Of a stretch of 50,582 nt of DNA, positions 34,809 to 47,573 are shown piece after piece. Source of the stretch: Sphingomonas sp. CCH21-G11 (GTDB lineage: Bacteria > Pseudomonadota > Alphaproteobacteria > Sphingomonadales > Sphingomonadaceae); assembly GCF_001555965.1 (NCBI RefSeq), contig NZ_LSHX01000001.1, positions 1-50,582 on the forward strand. The letters are read 5' to 3'. The position numbers and the translations under genes were made by a program. A model generated the notes under the pieces. It had not been told where the DNA came from. It did not search any database and saw only the letters and a program-made list of their open reading frames with translations. The stretch's first letter is position 1; each line of letters begins with the position of its first letter.

Positions 34809-34832
34809 CACCCGGCCAATCTTGGCCGGGTG
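34809..34832 (+). promoter_or_regulatory. Perfect hairpin covering the rel start codon
   Basis: CACCCGGCCA (34809-34818) pairs with TGGCCGGGTG (34823-34832) around ATCT. The proposed GTG start (34830-34832) is in the 3' arm, so folding would block initiation. No T-run follows, so intrinsic termination is unlikely. Confidence 0.6.
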
Positions 34833-36917
34833 TTGCGCCAATATGAACTGGTCGAACGGGTAAAGGGCTATGATCCGTCTGCGGACGAGGCCCTGCTCAA
34901 CCGCGCCTATGTCTTTTCGATGCAGGCGCATGGCAGCCAGAAGCGCGCCAGCGGCGATCCCTATTTCAGCCATCCGATCGAGGTGGCGGGCATCCTGACC
35001 GATCTTCATCTCGATGACGAGACGATCGCGACCGCGATCCTGCACGACACCATCGAGGACACGGTCGCCACGCCGGAAGAGATCCTGAGCAAGTTCGGCC
35101 CCGCCGTCGCGCGCATGGTCGACGGCGTGACCAAGCTCAGCAAGATCGAGGCGCAGACCGAAAGCGAGCGCGCGGCCGAAAATCTGCGCAAGTTCCTGCT
35201 CGCCATGTCGGACGACATCCGCGTGCTGCTGGTCAAGCTTGCCGACCGGCTGCACAACATGCGCACGCTCCATCACATCAAGAACGAGGAAAAGCGACGC
35301 CGCATCGCGCGTGAGACGATGGACATCTATGCCCCGCTCGCCGAGCGGATCGGCATGTACGAGTTCATGAAGGAGATGCAGACGCTCGCCTTTCAGCAGC
35401 TCGAACCCGAAGCGTATGAGTCGGTCACCCGCCGGCTCGAATCGCTCAAGCAGGACGGCGGCGACAAGATCGCGAAGATTGCGAGCGGCCTCGGGTCGCT
35501 GCTGTCGCGCGGCGGCATCGAGGCGGAGGTGTCGGGACGCGAGAAGCACCCCTATTCGATCTGGCGCAAGATGTCCGAGCGTCACATCAGCCTCGAGCAG
35601 CTGTCCGATATCATGGCGTTCCGCGCGATCGTGGCGACCGAGGAGGAATGCTATCGCGCGCTCGGCGTCATCCACCGCCGCTGGCCGATGGTGCCCGGCC
35701 GGTTCAAGGACTATATCTCGACGCCCAAGCGAAACGGCTACCGGTCACTCCATTCCAGCATCATCCATGCCGGCGACACGCGGATCGAGGTGCAGATCCG
35801 CACGCGCGAGATGCACGCCCAGGCCGAATACGGGCTGGCCGCGCACTGGGCGTACAAGCAGGACGCGGTCCGCCCCGATACCCAGGTCCGCTGGATCCGC
35901 GACCTCATCGAGATCCTTGAGAATGCCGAAAGTCCGGAAGAGCTGATCGAGCATACCAAGATGGCGATGTACCAGGATCGCATCTTCGCCTTCACGCCGA
36001 AGGGCGAGCTGATCCAGCTGCCCAAGGGCGCGACCCCGATCGATTTCGCCTATGCCGTCCATACCGACCTTGGCGACCAGGCGGTGGGGGCCAAGATCAA
36101 CGGCCGCGTCGTGCCGCTGCGCGAGGAGATCGCCAATGGCGACCAGGTCCAGATCCTGCGGTCTAAGGCGCAGCGCCCGCGGGAGAACTGGCTGAACTTC
36201 GCGATCACCGGCAAGGCGCGCGCCGCGATCCGCCGGCACCTGCGGCACAAGGAACGCGACGAGCGGGTCGCGCTCGGCCGCAAGCTCTACGACGACATCG
36301 TCGACCGCCTGCCCGCCAAGCTCGGCGACGATGCGCTGGCGGATGCGCTCAGGCGGCTCAAGGTCGCCGACGACACCGCGTTGATGGAGGCCATCGCCCG
36401 CCAGAAATGGGATGACGCGACCATCATGGAGGCGCTGATGCCCGGTTCGGCGAGCGGTGCCGATGCCGGTGTCCCGCCGCAGCGTCACGCAATCATCATC
36501 AAGGGGCTGACGCCGGGCGTCGCCTTCAACCTTGCCGACTGCTGCCGCCCGGTGCCCGGCGACCGCATCGTCGGCATCCGCCGCCCCGGCGAGGGGATCG
36601 AGGTCCATGCCATCGACTGCCATGTGCTGAGCGACATGAGCGACGCCGACTGGGTCGACCTGAACTGGGGCGACAAGGCGGAAGGCGGCGTGGCGCGGAT
36701 CAACGTCACGCTGAAGAACGAACCCGGCGCGTTGGGGACAGTGGCGACCATCATCGGCCAGCACAAGGCCAACATCCTCGGCCTGCGCATGGACAATCGC
36801 GATACCACCTTCCACACCAACACGATCGACGTGGAGGTCCGCGATTCAACGCATCTGATGCGGCTGATCGCCGGGCTGCGCGCGGTCGACGCGGTCAGCG
36901 AGGTCGAACGGAGCTGA
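34830..36917 (+). CDS. rel: Bifunctional (p)ppGpp synthetase/hydrolase (Rel/SpoT, RSH)
   Basis: It both makes and degrades the alarmone (p)ppGpp. The N-terminal HD domain has SHPIEVAGIL and HDTIEDT (H72, D73, E76, D77), so hydrolase activity is expected. The synthetase domain contains YSIWRKMSERHISLEQLSDI and GRFKDYISTPKRNGYRSLHS, with the RFKD motif of bifunctional enzymes. TGS (DRIFAFTPKGELIQLPKGAT), the helical/zinc region with the Cys pair in DCCRPVPGDRIVG, and the ACT domain follow, giving 695 residues. I start at a GTG because the family begins MLRQYELVERV; a TTG is the next codon. A hairpin covers the start. Confidence 0.95.
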   Translation: MLRQYELVERVKGYDPSADEALLNRAYVFSMQAHGSQKRASGDPYFSHPIEVAGILTDLHLDDETIATAILHDTIEDTVATPEEILSKFGPAVARMVDGVTKLSKIEAQTESERAAENLRKFLLAMSDDIRVLLVKLADRLHNMRTLHHIKNEEKRRRIARETMDIYAPLAERIGMYEFMKEMQTLAFQQLEPEAYESVTRRLESLKQDGGDKIAKIASGLGSLLSRGGIEAEVSGREKHPYSIWRKMSERHISLEQLSDIMAFRAIVATEEECYRALGVIHRRWPMVPGRFKDYISTPKRNGYRSLHSSIIHAGDTRIEVQIRTREMHAQAEYGLAAHWAYKQDAVRPDTQVRWIRDLIEILENAESPEELIEHTKMAMYQDRIFAFTPKGELIQLPKGATPIDFAYAVHTDLGDQAVGAKINGRVVPLREEIANGDQVQILRSKAQRPRENWLNFAITGKARAAIRRHLRHKERDERVALGRKLYDDIVDRLPAKLGDDALADALRRLKVADDTALMEAIARQKWDDATIMEALMPGSASGADAGVPPQRHAIIIKGLTPGVAFNLADCCRPVPGDRIVGIRRPGEGIEVHAIDCHVLSDMSDADWVDLNWGDKAEGGVARINVTLKNEPGALGTVATIIGQHKANILGLRMDNRDTTFHTNTIDVEVRDSTHLMRLIAGLRAVDAVSEVERS

Positions 36918-36962
36918 TTTCCCGCTAACCCGATTGACACCTTTGTCCGGCAGGGTCATGCC

Positions 36963-37370
36963 ATGGACATGCCCGAAATTGCGGTTCCCCACCGGCACAG
37001 CGTCTCGATCGCCCCCGGCGACATCGACCATATGGGTCATGTCAACAATGCGGTGTATCTGAGCTGGGTGCAGGACGCGGTCGTCGCCTATTGGGAAAAG
37101 GTCGCGCCGGCGGAGGAAGTGGCCCGCCACCTCTGGGTCGCGCTCAAGCACGAAATCACCTATCGCCGCCCGGCTTTCCTCGAAGACGACGTGATCGCCA
37201 CCGTGATCGCGGAGCGGGTCGAGGGCGCACGCGCCTTCTTCACCACGGTCATTCGCCGCGGCGAGGAGGTGCTGGCCGAAGTGCAGAGCAGCTGGTGTGC
37301 GCTCGACGCCTCGACCCGCCGTCCGATCCGCGTCGCCAAGGACATCGTCCGCCGCTTCATCGCGGAGTGA
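36963..37370 (+). CDS. Acyl-CoA thioesterase, hotdog fold
   Basis: A 135-residue 4HBT protein. The active-site motif is SIAPGDIDHMGHVNNAVYLS, with the Asp and HVNN typical of FcbC/YbgC-like enzymes, followed by LKHEITYRRPAFLEDDVIAT. It probably hydrolyses an acyl-CoA of unknown chain. It is distinct from the other thioesterase at 33.3 kb, which has a weaker active-site pattern. Starts 45 bp after rel; an ATG two codons later is an alternative. Confidence 0.85.
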   Translation: MDMPEIAVPHRHSVSIAPGDIDHMGHVNNAVYLSWVQDAVVAYWEKVAPAEEVARHLWVALKHEITYRRPAFLEDDVIATVIAERVEGARAFFTTVIRRGEEVLAEVQSSWCALDASTRRPIRVAKDIVRRFIAE

Positions 37371-37493
37371 CGGGCCCCGTGCGGGCGCATGCCCGGCCGG
37401 ACGAAGACGCGAACGCCCGATATGCCCCTGCGACCGCTTGAACCGCGGCGCGCTTTGCCCGAAAGCGGCGACGGGGACGGGTCGGAGGATCGA

Positions 37494-39032
37494 ATGTCGC
37501 GCTGCTATGCCTGGATCGTTGCGGGGGCATTATGCCTGGCGGGGCTATTCGCCGCGCCGCCGGCGCGCGCCGACGACATCTCCGCGGCGGGGCGCGGGGT
37601 GGTGCGCATCGTCACGATCGCGGTCATGGACGACGAAGTCGTCGGCTTCGGTCACGGCAGCGGCTTTGCCGTCGCGCCCAATCGGATTGTCACCAACGCC
37701 CATGTCGTGGAGGCCGCCGCGCGCTATCCCGGCAATGTCGTCATCGGCGTGGTGCCGTCGGAAGGCGACAAGTCGTTCCAGGGCCGGCTGATCGCGGTCG
37801 ATCCGGAGCGCGACCTGGCACTGATCGAATTCGACGGTCCCGGACTGCCCCCGCTCACCCTGTTCACCGGCCCGCCCGGCGACGGCAGCGAGGCGGTGGC
37901 GCTCGGCTATCCGGGCAATGTCGACCTTGCCACCGCCCGGTCGGCGGCCGACTTCATCACGCCGGTCAGTCCGGTGCGGACCCAGGGCAATTTTTCCGGG
38001 CTGCGCACGCTCGCGGGGACGATGGTGATCCTGCACACCGCGAACATCGCGCGCGGCAATTCGGGGGGCCCGCTGCTCGACCGCTGCGGCCGGGTGCTGG
38101 GCGTCAACTCGGCGCTGACCCGCGCCGACGATGGCGATGCCGGTTTCGGCTTCGCCGTCGCCAACAGCGAGCTTACCGGGTTCCTGCGCGGCGCGGGGCA
38201 GAAGGTGGCGACCGTGGCGAGCACGTGCGTCGGCATCGAGGAGCAGCTGGCCCAGACCCGCGACGCCGATGCGCGCGCCGCCGCCGAGGCGATTGCGGCC
38301 GAGCGCGCGCGCCTGTCGCGCGCCGCGTCGGAGCGCGAGGCGGCCATCGAGGAAGCGCGCGCCAGCAACGAGGAAGTGCGCGAGAACTTCATCGCGGGCG
38401 CGGCGGTGCTGCTCGTGCTGGGCGCGATGGCGGTCGGCGGTGCCGGCCTGCTCGAGACGCGCGGCCGCCGCCGCCCGGCGATCTGGAGTGCGGCGGGCGG
38501 CGGCGTGCTGATGATCGGCGCGGTCGCGCTGTTCCTGCTGCGCCCCGATTTCGACGCGTCGGCCGCGGTGCCCGAGCCGGCGGAACCCGCGCCGGCCCCC
38601 GTCGCGGCGACGCCGCAGGGACGGCTGGTCTGCACGCTCCAGCCCGAACGCAGCCGGGTGACCGTCTCGACCAGCGGCGACGTCGAACTCGACTGGCGCG
38701 AGGATGGCTGCGTCAACGGCCGCACCCAGTATGTCCGCGCCGGCACCGGCTGGCAGCGGGTGCTGGTACCCGATGAGGAGCAGACCGTCTCGGTGCTCGA
38801 TTTCACCCCGGCAAGCGGCGTCTATGTCAACACCCGCTATCTGCTGAGCGCGGCACAGATGGCGGAGGCGCGCCGGCTGCGCGGCGCGCGCGACGGCCGG
38901 CAATGCGACGGCGATGCCGGTGCGCAGTCCGCGCTCGCCGATTCACAAAACGCGATCCGCGCCGCGCTGCCGCCGTTGCCCAACGAAAAGCTGGTCTATG
39001 CCTGCAAGCCTGCACCGGCAGGGGCGCGCTGA
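37494..39032 (+). CDS. Membrane-anchored trypsin-like serine protease
   Basis: A 512-residue protein with a signal peptide (cleavage near PARA). The protease domain has the full triad: H70 (TNAHVVEA), D107 (PERDLALIEF) and S190 (ARGNSGGPLLD), as in DegP-like S1 proteases but without a PDZ domain. A charged, coiled-coil-like segment (about 255-300, Ala/Glu/Arg-rich) is followed by two membrane helices (FIAGAAVLLVLGAMAVGGAG and AIWSAAGGGVLMIGAVALFL) and a C-terminal domain with Cys pairs (LVCTLQPERS, DGCVNG). GGAGG lies five bases before the ATG. The topology is unusual; substrate unknown. Confidence 0.85.
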   Translation: MSRCYAWIVAGALCLAGLFAAPPARADDISAAGRGVVRIVTIAVMDDEVVGFGHGSGFAVAPNRIVTNAHVVEAAARYPGNVVIGVVPSEGDKSFQGRLIAVDPERDLALIEFDGPGLPPLTLFTGPPGDGSEAVALGYPGNVDLATARSAADFITPVSPVRTQGNFSGLRTLAGTMVILHTANIARGNSGGPLLDRCGRVLGVNSALTRADDGDAGFGFAVANSELTGFLRGAGQKVATVASTCVGIEEQLAQTRDADARAAAEAIAAERARLSRAASEREAAIEEARASNEEVRENFIAGAAVLLVLGAMAVGGAGLLETRGRRRPAIWSAAGGGVLMIGAVALFLLRPDFDASAAVPEPAEPAPAPVAATPQGRLVCTLQPERSRVTVSTSGDVELDWREDGCVNGRTQYVRAGTGWQRVLVPDEEQTVSVLDFTPASGVYVNTRYLLSAAQMAEARRLRGARDGRQCDGDAGAQSALADSQNAIRAALPPLPNEKLVYACKPAPAGAR

Positions 39033-39041
39033 ACCCGGGCG

Positions 39042-40073
39042 TCAGCCGCGCTCGCGTTCGAGCAGCGTTTCCTTGCGCTTGAGGCCATAGGCATAGCCGC
39101 CCAGCGTCCCGTCGCTGCGCAGCGCGCGATGGCACGGGATAAGCACCGCGACCTGATTGGCCCCACAGGCCGATCCTGCGGCACGCACCGCGTTGGGATT
39201 GCCGGCGGCGGCGGCGATCTGGGCATAGGTGCGCGTCTCGCCCGGCGGCACGTCGCGCAGCGCCTGCCACACCGCTTCCTGAAACGCGGTGCCGCGAACG
39301 TCGATCGGCAGGTCGACATGCCGGCCGGGCTGTTCGACCATCGCGACCACGCGAGTGACCAGCTCCGCCAGCGCCTGACCGCCGGGCACCAGTTCGGCAT
39401 TCGGGAAACGCGCGGCGAGTGCGGTGCCGTCCTCGTCGAACGACACGCGACAGATGCCGCGATCGGTCGCGGCGACCAGCAACGGCCCCAGGCTCGTCGG
39501 CGCCACCGTCCAGCGTATGGTGACGCCCGCGCCGCCGCGCTTCCATGCGCTCGGCGTCATGCCCAGCCGCGCCTGCGCGGTCTCGTAGAAGCGGCTGGGC
39601 GCGGAATAGCCCGCCTCGTAGATGGCGTCGGTCACGCGGTCCTCCTCGGCAAGTGCGGCGGTCATGCGGCGCGCGCGAAGCCCGCGGGCATAGGCCGCGG
39701 GCGTCACGCCGGTCGCGCGCTTGAACACGCGGTGGAAATGGTGGGGCGCATAGCCGACCCGCCCCGCCAGCGCGTCGAGCGACAGCGCGTCTTCCGCCGC
39801 CTCGATCAGGTCGATGGCGCGGGCGACCGCGACGCGCTCGCGCCCGACCTCATCGGGTTTGCAGCGCAGACAGGCGCGGAAACCGGCGGCTCGCGCGGCA
39901 TCGGCATCGGGATACAGCCGGACATGCTCGCGGCGCGGGTGGCGCGCCGGGCAACTCGGCTTGCAATAGATGCCGGTCGTGGTGACCGCGATGATGACGC
40001 GGCCGTCCCAGGCGCGGTCGCGCCGTTCGAACGCGGCCATCGCCTGATCGGGATCGGGAAGGATCGTGGACAT
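39042..40073 (-). CDS. ada: Ada: methylphosphotriester/O6-methylguanine DNA methyltransferase and regulator
   Basis: It repairs alkylated DNA and, once self-methylated, activates the adaptive response. The N-terminal zinc module has C37, C41, C68 and C71 (IYCKPSCPARH, ACLRCKP), so methylphosphotriester acceptance is expected. An AraC-type HTH follows (LAGRVGYAPHHFHRVFKRAT and DAIYEAGYSAPSRFYETAQA). The C-terminal MGMT domain has the acceptor Cys in LIPCHRALRSDG. Total is 343 residues, close to E. coli Ada (354). The start MSTILPDPDQ is chosen over an earlier ATG whose extension looks non-coding. Confidence 0.93.
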   Translation of the reverse strand: MSTILPDPDQAMAAFERRDRAWDGRVIIAVTTTGIYCKPSCPARHPRREHVRLYPDADAARAAGFRACLRCKPDEVGRERVAVARAIDLIEAAEDALSLDALAGRVGYAPHHFHRVFKRATGVTPAAYARGLRARRMTAALAEEDRVTDAIYEAGYSAPSRFYETAQARLGMTPSAWKRGGAGVTIRWTVAPTSLGPLLVAATDRGICRVSFDEDGTALAARFPNAELVPGGQALAELVTRVVAMVEQPGRHVDLPIDVRGTAFQEAVWQALRDVPPGETRTYAQIAAAAGNPNAVRAAGSACGANQVAVLIPCHRALRSDGTLGGYAYGLKRKETLLERERG

Positions 40074-40110
40074 GCAGACCTGATATAGCGCCGCACCGGC
40101 CCCGCCGTCC

Positions 40111-40138
40111 CGCCAATTGCGATCAAAGCGATTTGGCG
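40111..40138. promoter_or_regulatory. Inverted repeat in the ada upstream region
   Basis: CGCCAA (40111-40116) and TTGGCG (40133-40138) enclose 16 bp, and lie 38-65 bp upstream of the ada start, where a promoter would be. It does not match the E. coli Ada box clearly. Confidence 0.2.
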
Positions 40139-40309
40139 CGCAGCGATGCCGCGTCGCGCCGCCCGGGACGGCGTCGGCACGCCGCCAGCGCCCCGCTTGC
40201 ATCGCGGCGAACCCGATGCTAACCGCGCCGCGACCCATTAGAGGGCGCCCGACCGGCGCCCCCTTTCCCCATGGGACCAACCCGATCCCTTAAGAGGAAC
40301 CCGCGACCC

Positions 40310-42404
<2,095 letters not shown>

Positions 42405-42412
42405 TTTGAAAG

Positions 42413-42527
42413 CCCTCTTCCCCACGGGGAGAGGGTTGGGAGAGGGGCCGCCACAGGCACCACCCTCTCCAACTTCGACTAGCCGGCACGCCGGCAAGTC
42501 TTCGTATCCTCCCCCTCCAGGGGGAGG
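42413..42527. repeat. Pyrimidine/purine palindromes between atpA and atpG
   Basis: CCCTCTTCCCCACGGGGAGA onward (42413-42447) is a hairpin repeat closely similar to that before atpC. Then CCTCCCCCT-CC-AGGGGGAGG (42508-42527) is a perfect 9-bp stem, 15 bp before the atpG ATG. They lie inside the operon and may tune expression of downstream genes. Confidence 0.75.
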
Positions 42528-42542
42528 GAGGAAAAGGGTAAC

Positions 42543-43429
42543 ATGGCCTCGCTCAAGGCACTGAAAATGCGGATCGGGTCGGTCAAGTCGACCCAGAAGA
42601 TCACCAAGGCGATGAAGATGGTCGCCGCCGCCAAGCTGCGCCGGGCCCAGGACGCGGCCGAGGCCGGGCGTCCCTATGCCCAGCGGCTGGAAGCCGTCGT
42701 CGCCTCGCTCGCCGCCCGCGTCGGCCGCAAGGATGGCGGGCCGCTGCTGCTGTCGGGCACCGGGCGTGACCAGGTGCACCTGTTCGTCGTCGCGACCAGC
42801 GACAAGGGGCTGGCGGGTGCATTCAACACCAACATCGCGCGCCTCGCGCGCCGCCGTGCCGAAGAGCTGGTCGCCCAGGGCAAGACGGTCAAGTTCTACA
42901 CCATCGGCCGCAAGGGCCGCGCGGTGCTGGCGCGCAGCTTCCGCGACCAGATGGTGCATTCGATCGAGCCGGGCGATCTCGGCAAGCTGCGCTTCGCCGA
43001 TGCCAAAGGCTATGCCGACGACCTGATCGCGCGTTTCCACGCCGGCGAGTTCGACGTCGCGCACCTGTTCTATTCGACCTTCAAGTCGGTGCTGACCCAG
43101 GAACCGACCGAGCAGCAGATCCTGCCCGTCGCGATTCCCGCAGCGGCCGAGGGCGCGCCGGCGACCGATGGCGGCGCAGTGGTCGAATATGAGCCCGACG
43201 AGGAATCGATCCTCGCCGACCTGCTGCCGCGCAACGTCGCGATCCAGCTGTTCCGCGCGATGCGCGAGAATGCGGCGTCCGAGCAGGGCAGCAAGATGAC
43301 CGCCATGGACAATGCGACCCGCAACGCCGGCGACCTGATCAAGCGGCTCAACATCGAATATAACCGCACGCGCCAGGCGGCGATCACCACCGAGCTGGTC
43401 GAGATCATTTCGGGAGCGGAGGCGCTCTG

Positions 43430-43430
<1 letters not shown>
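42543..43430 (+). CDS. atpG: ATP synthase F1 subunit gamma
   Basis: The rotor shaft of F1. The 295 residues begin MASLKALKMRIGSVKSTQKI, and TKAMKMVAAAKLRRAQDAAE; the middle has VATSDKGLAGAFNTNIARLA and the C-terminus SKMTAMDNATRNAGDLIKRL, then NIEYNRTRQAAITTELVEII. All are intact. Its TGA shares a base with the ATG of the downstream lipoprotein gene. Confidence 0.96.
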
Positions 43431-45503
<2,073 letters not shown>

Positions 45504-45513
45504 ACGAACATCG

Positions 45514-45617
45514 CCCTCTCCCCGTGGGGAGAGGGTTGGGAGAGGGGAAGGCCAAACGCCCGACGCCGCCTCTTCCAGCACCCCCTCTCCCCGAACCTCT
45601 CCCCACGGGGGAGAGGG
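45514..45617. repeat. Inverted palindromic repeats between atpD and atpC
   Basis: CCCTCTCCCC-GT-GGGGAGAGGG (45514-45535), a perfect 10-bp stem, continues with TTGGGAGAGGGG. An inverted copy lies at 45581-45617, just before the atpC SD. It is the same family as the repeat between atpA and atpG. Confidence 0.8.
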
Positions 45618-45631
45618 AGAAGGACCGACAA

Positions 45632-45886
45632 ATGCTCCACTTCGAACTCGTCACGCCCGAAAAGCTCGTTCGCTCCGAATCGGTGCATATGGTCGTCGTG
45701 CCGGGCACTGACGGCGATTTCGGTGTGCTGGAAGGACACGCACCGCTGATGTCGACGATCCGCGACGGCGCGCTCGCCATCTATCGTACCGAGCGTGGCG
45801 AACCCGAAACGATCCGCATCGAAGGCGGCTTTGCGGAGGTTAACGCGCGCGGCCTGACCGTGCTCGCCGAGCGCGCCGAGGCCTGA
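45632..45886 (+). CDS. atpC: ATP synthase F1 subunit epsilon, short form
   Basis: The rotor-foot subunit. Only 84 residues are present: [40 protein letters not shown] and [20 protein letters not shown]. This equals the N-terminal beta-sandwich; the C-terminal helical hairpin (about residues 85-139 in E. coli), which inhibits ATP hydrolysis, is missing. Short epsilons are known in alphaproteobacteria that use the zeta subunit instead, so it is likely functional. AAGGA lies seven bases before the ATG. Confidence 0.93.
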   Translation: MLHFELVTPEKLVRSESVHMVVVPGTDGDFGVLEGHAPLMSTIRDGALAIYRTERGEPETIRIEGGFAEVNARGLTVLAERAEA

Positions 45887-45987
45887 TCCGCGCCGCCGGA
45901 CCGACGGTTTCGCGACGTGGTTAGGCAATTGTAAAAGGTTCGCGCCTATCGCTGGGGTCAATAGTTTTGGCCGGGCGAGAGACAGAC

Positions 45988-47514
45988 GTGAACGCATTCG
46001 GGCGACGCAGTGGCGTAAATGGTGCGGGCGGCGGGCGCCCTTCGTTCGGCGTGGCGCGCCCGATGCAGGGCGGTCCGGCCCGCCCCGGCGAACCCGATGT
46101 CGCAACGCAGTTCCCGCAGATCCCCGTCCCCGGTGCCAGCCCCAGCGAAGAGATCAGCCCGCTGGTCAGCGCCCAGGGGCTCGACGCGATGGCGCGGCTC
46201 GACGAACGCCAGCAGGCGTCGGGCGACGCCGCGAACAGCCGGGTCGAGGGCTTTGAGAGCTCGATCCACCGCATCAAGGAACAGGTGCTGCCGCGCCTGC
46301 TCGAACGCGTCGATCCCGAAGCCGCCGCCACGCTCAACAAGGACGAGCTGGCCGAGGAGTTTCGCCCGATCATCGGCGAGGTGCTCGCCGAGCTGAAGCT
46401 CACCCTCAACCGCCGCGAACAGTTCGCGCTGGAAAAGGTGCTGGTCGACGAGCTGCTCGGGCTGGGGCCGCTCGAGGAATTGCTCTCCGACCCCGCGATC
46501 AGCGACATCATGGTCAACGGGCCGGACCAGACCTTTGTCGAGCGCAAGGGCAAGCTCGAGATCGCCAACATCCAGTTCCGCGACGAGGAGCATCTGTTCC
46601 AGATCGCCCAGCGTATCGTCAACCAGGTCGGCCGCCGCGTCGACCAGACGACGCCGCTCGCCGACGCCCGCCTGAAGGACGGCAGCCGTGTCAACGTGAT
46701 CGTGCCGCCCTTGAGCCTCAAGGGCACCGCGATCTCGATCCGTAAGTTTTCCGCCAAGCCGATCACGCTCGACATGATGGCCAAGGGCGGATCGATGTCG
46801 GAGAAGATGGCGACCGCGCTCAAGGTCGCGGGCGCGAGCCGCTTCAACATCGTCATCTCGGGCGGTACCGGCTCGGGCAAGACGACGATGCTCAACGCCC
46901 TGTCCAAGATGATCGACCCGGGCGAGCGCGTGCTGACGATCGAGGACGCGGCCGAACTCCGGCTGCAGCAGCCGCACTGGCTGCCGCTCGAAACCCGCCC
47001 GCCAAATCTGGAGGGCCAGGGCGAGATCACGATCCGCGATCTGGTCAAGAACGCGCTGCGTATGCGTCCCGACCGCATCATCCTGGGCGAAATTCGTGGC
47101 AGCGAGTGTTTCGACCTGCTCGCCGCGATGAACACCGGCCATGACGGCTCGATGGCGACGCTCCACTCCAATTCCCCACGCGAATGCCTGGCGCGTATGG
47201 AGAACATGGTGATGATGTCGGACATCAAGGTGCCCAAGGAAGCGATCAGCCGCCAGATCGCCGACTCGGTCGACCTGATCGTCCAGGTCAAGCGCCTGCG
47301 CGACGGCTCGCGCCGCGTGACCAACATCACCGAAGTGATCGGCATGGAAGGTCCCGTGATCGTGACGCAGGAGCTTTTCAAGTTCGAGTATCTGGACGAA
47401 AGCGCCGACGGCAAGATCATCGGCGAATATCGCGCGATGGGCCTGCGTCCCTACACGCTTGAAAAGGCCAAGCAGTTCGGCTTCGACCAGGCACTGCTCG
47501 AAGCCTGCCTCTGA
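45988..47514 (+). CDS. cpaF: Secretion ATPase CpaF/TadA (Tad pilus assembly)
   Basis: A type II/IV secretion AAA ATPase that powers Tad pilus assembly. The 508-residue form starts at a GTG; a TTG 7 codons upstream is possible. Walker A is GGTGSGKTTMLNAL (about 292-305), then EDAAELRLQQPHWLPLETRP, Walker B PDRIILGEIRGSECFDLLAA and the His box NTGHDGSMATLHSNSPRECL. The N-terminal 80 residues are Gly/Pro/Arg-rich and look disordered. No other tad/cpa genes are in the window, so this copy is isolated from its usual cluster here. Confidence 0.93.
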   Translation: MNAFGRRSGVNGAGGGRPSFGVARPMQGGPARPGEPDVATQFPQIPVPGASPSEEISPLVSAQGLDAMARLDERQQASGDAANSRVEGFESSIHRIKEQVLPRLLERVDPEAAATLNKDELAEEFRPIIGEVLAELKLTLNRREQFALEKVLVDELLGLGPLEELLSDPAISDIMVNGPDQTFVERKGKLEIANIQFRDEEHLFQIAQRIVNQVGRRVDQTTPLADARLKDGSRVNVIVPPLSLKGTAISIRKFSAKPITLDMMAKGGSMSEKMATALKVAGASRFNIVISGGTGSGKTTMLNALSKMIDPGERVLTIEDAAELRLQQPHWLPLETRPPNLEGQGEITIRDLVKNALRMRPDRIILGEIRGSECFDLLAAMNTGHDGSMATLHSNSPRECLARMENMVMMSDIKVPKEAISRQIADSVDLIVQVKRLRDGSRRVTNITEVIGMEGPVIVTQELFKFEYLDESADGKIIGEYRAMGLRPYTLEKAKQFGFDQALLEACL

Positions 47515-47573
47515 TCCTCGCGGGTAATTCGGAAGTGGCGAGCGGCGATCGCGCGCGCTAGGCTGTGCCGCGA

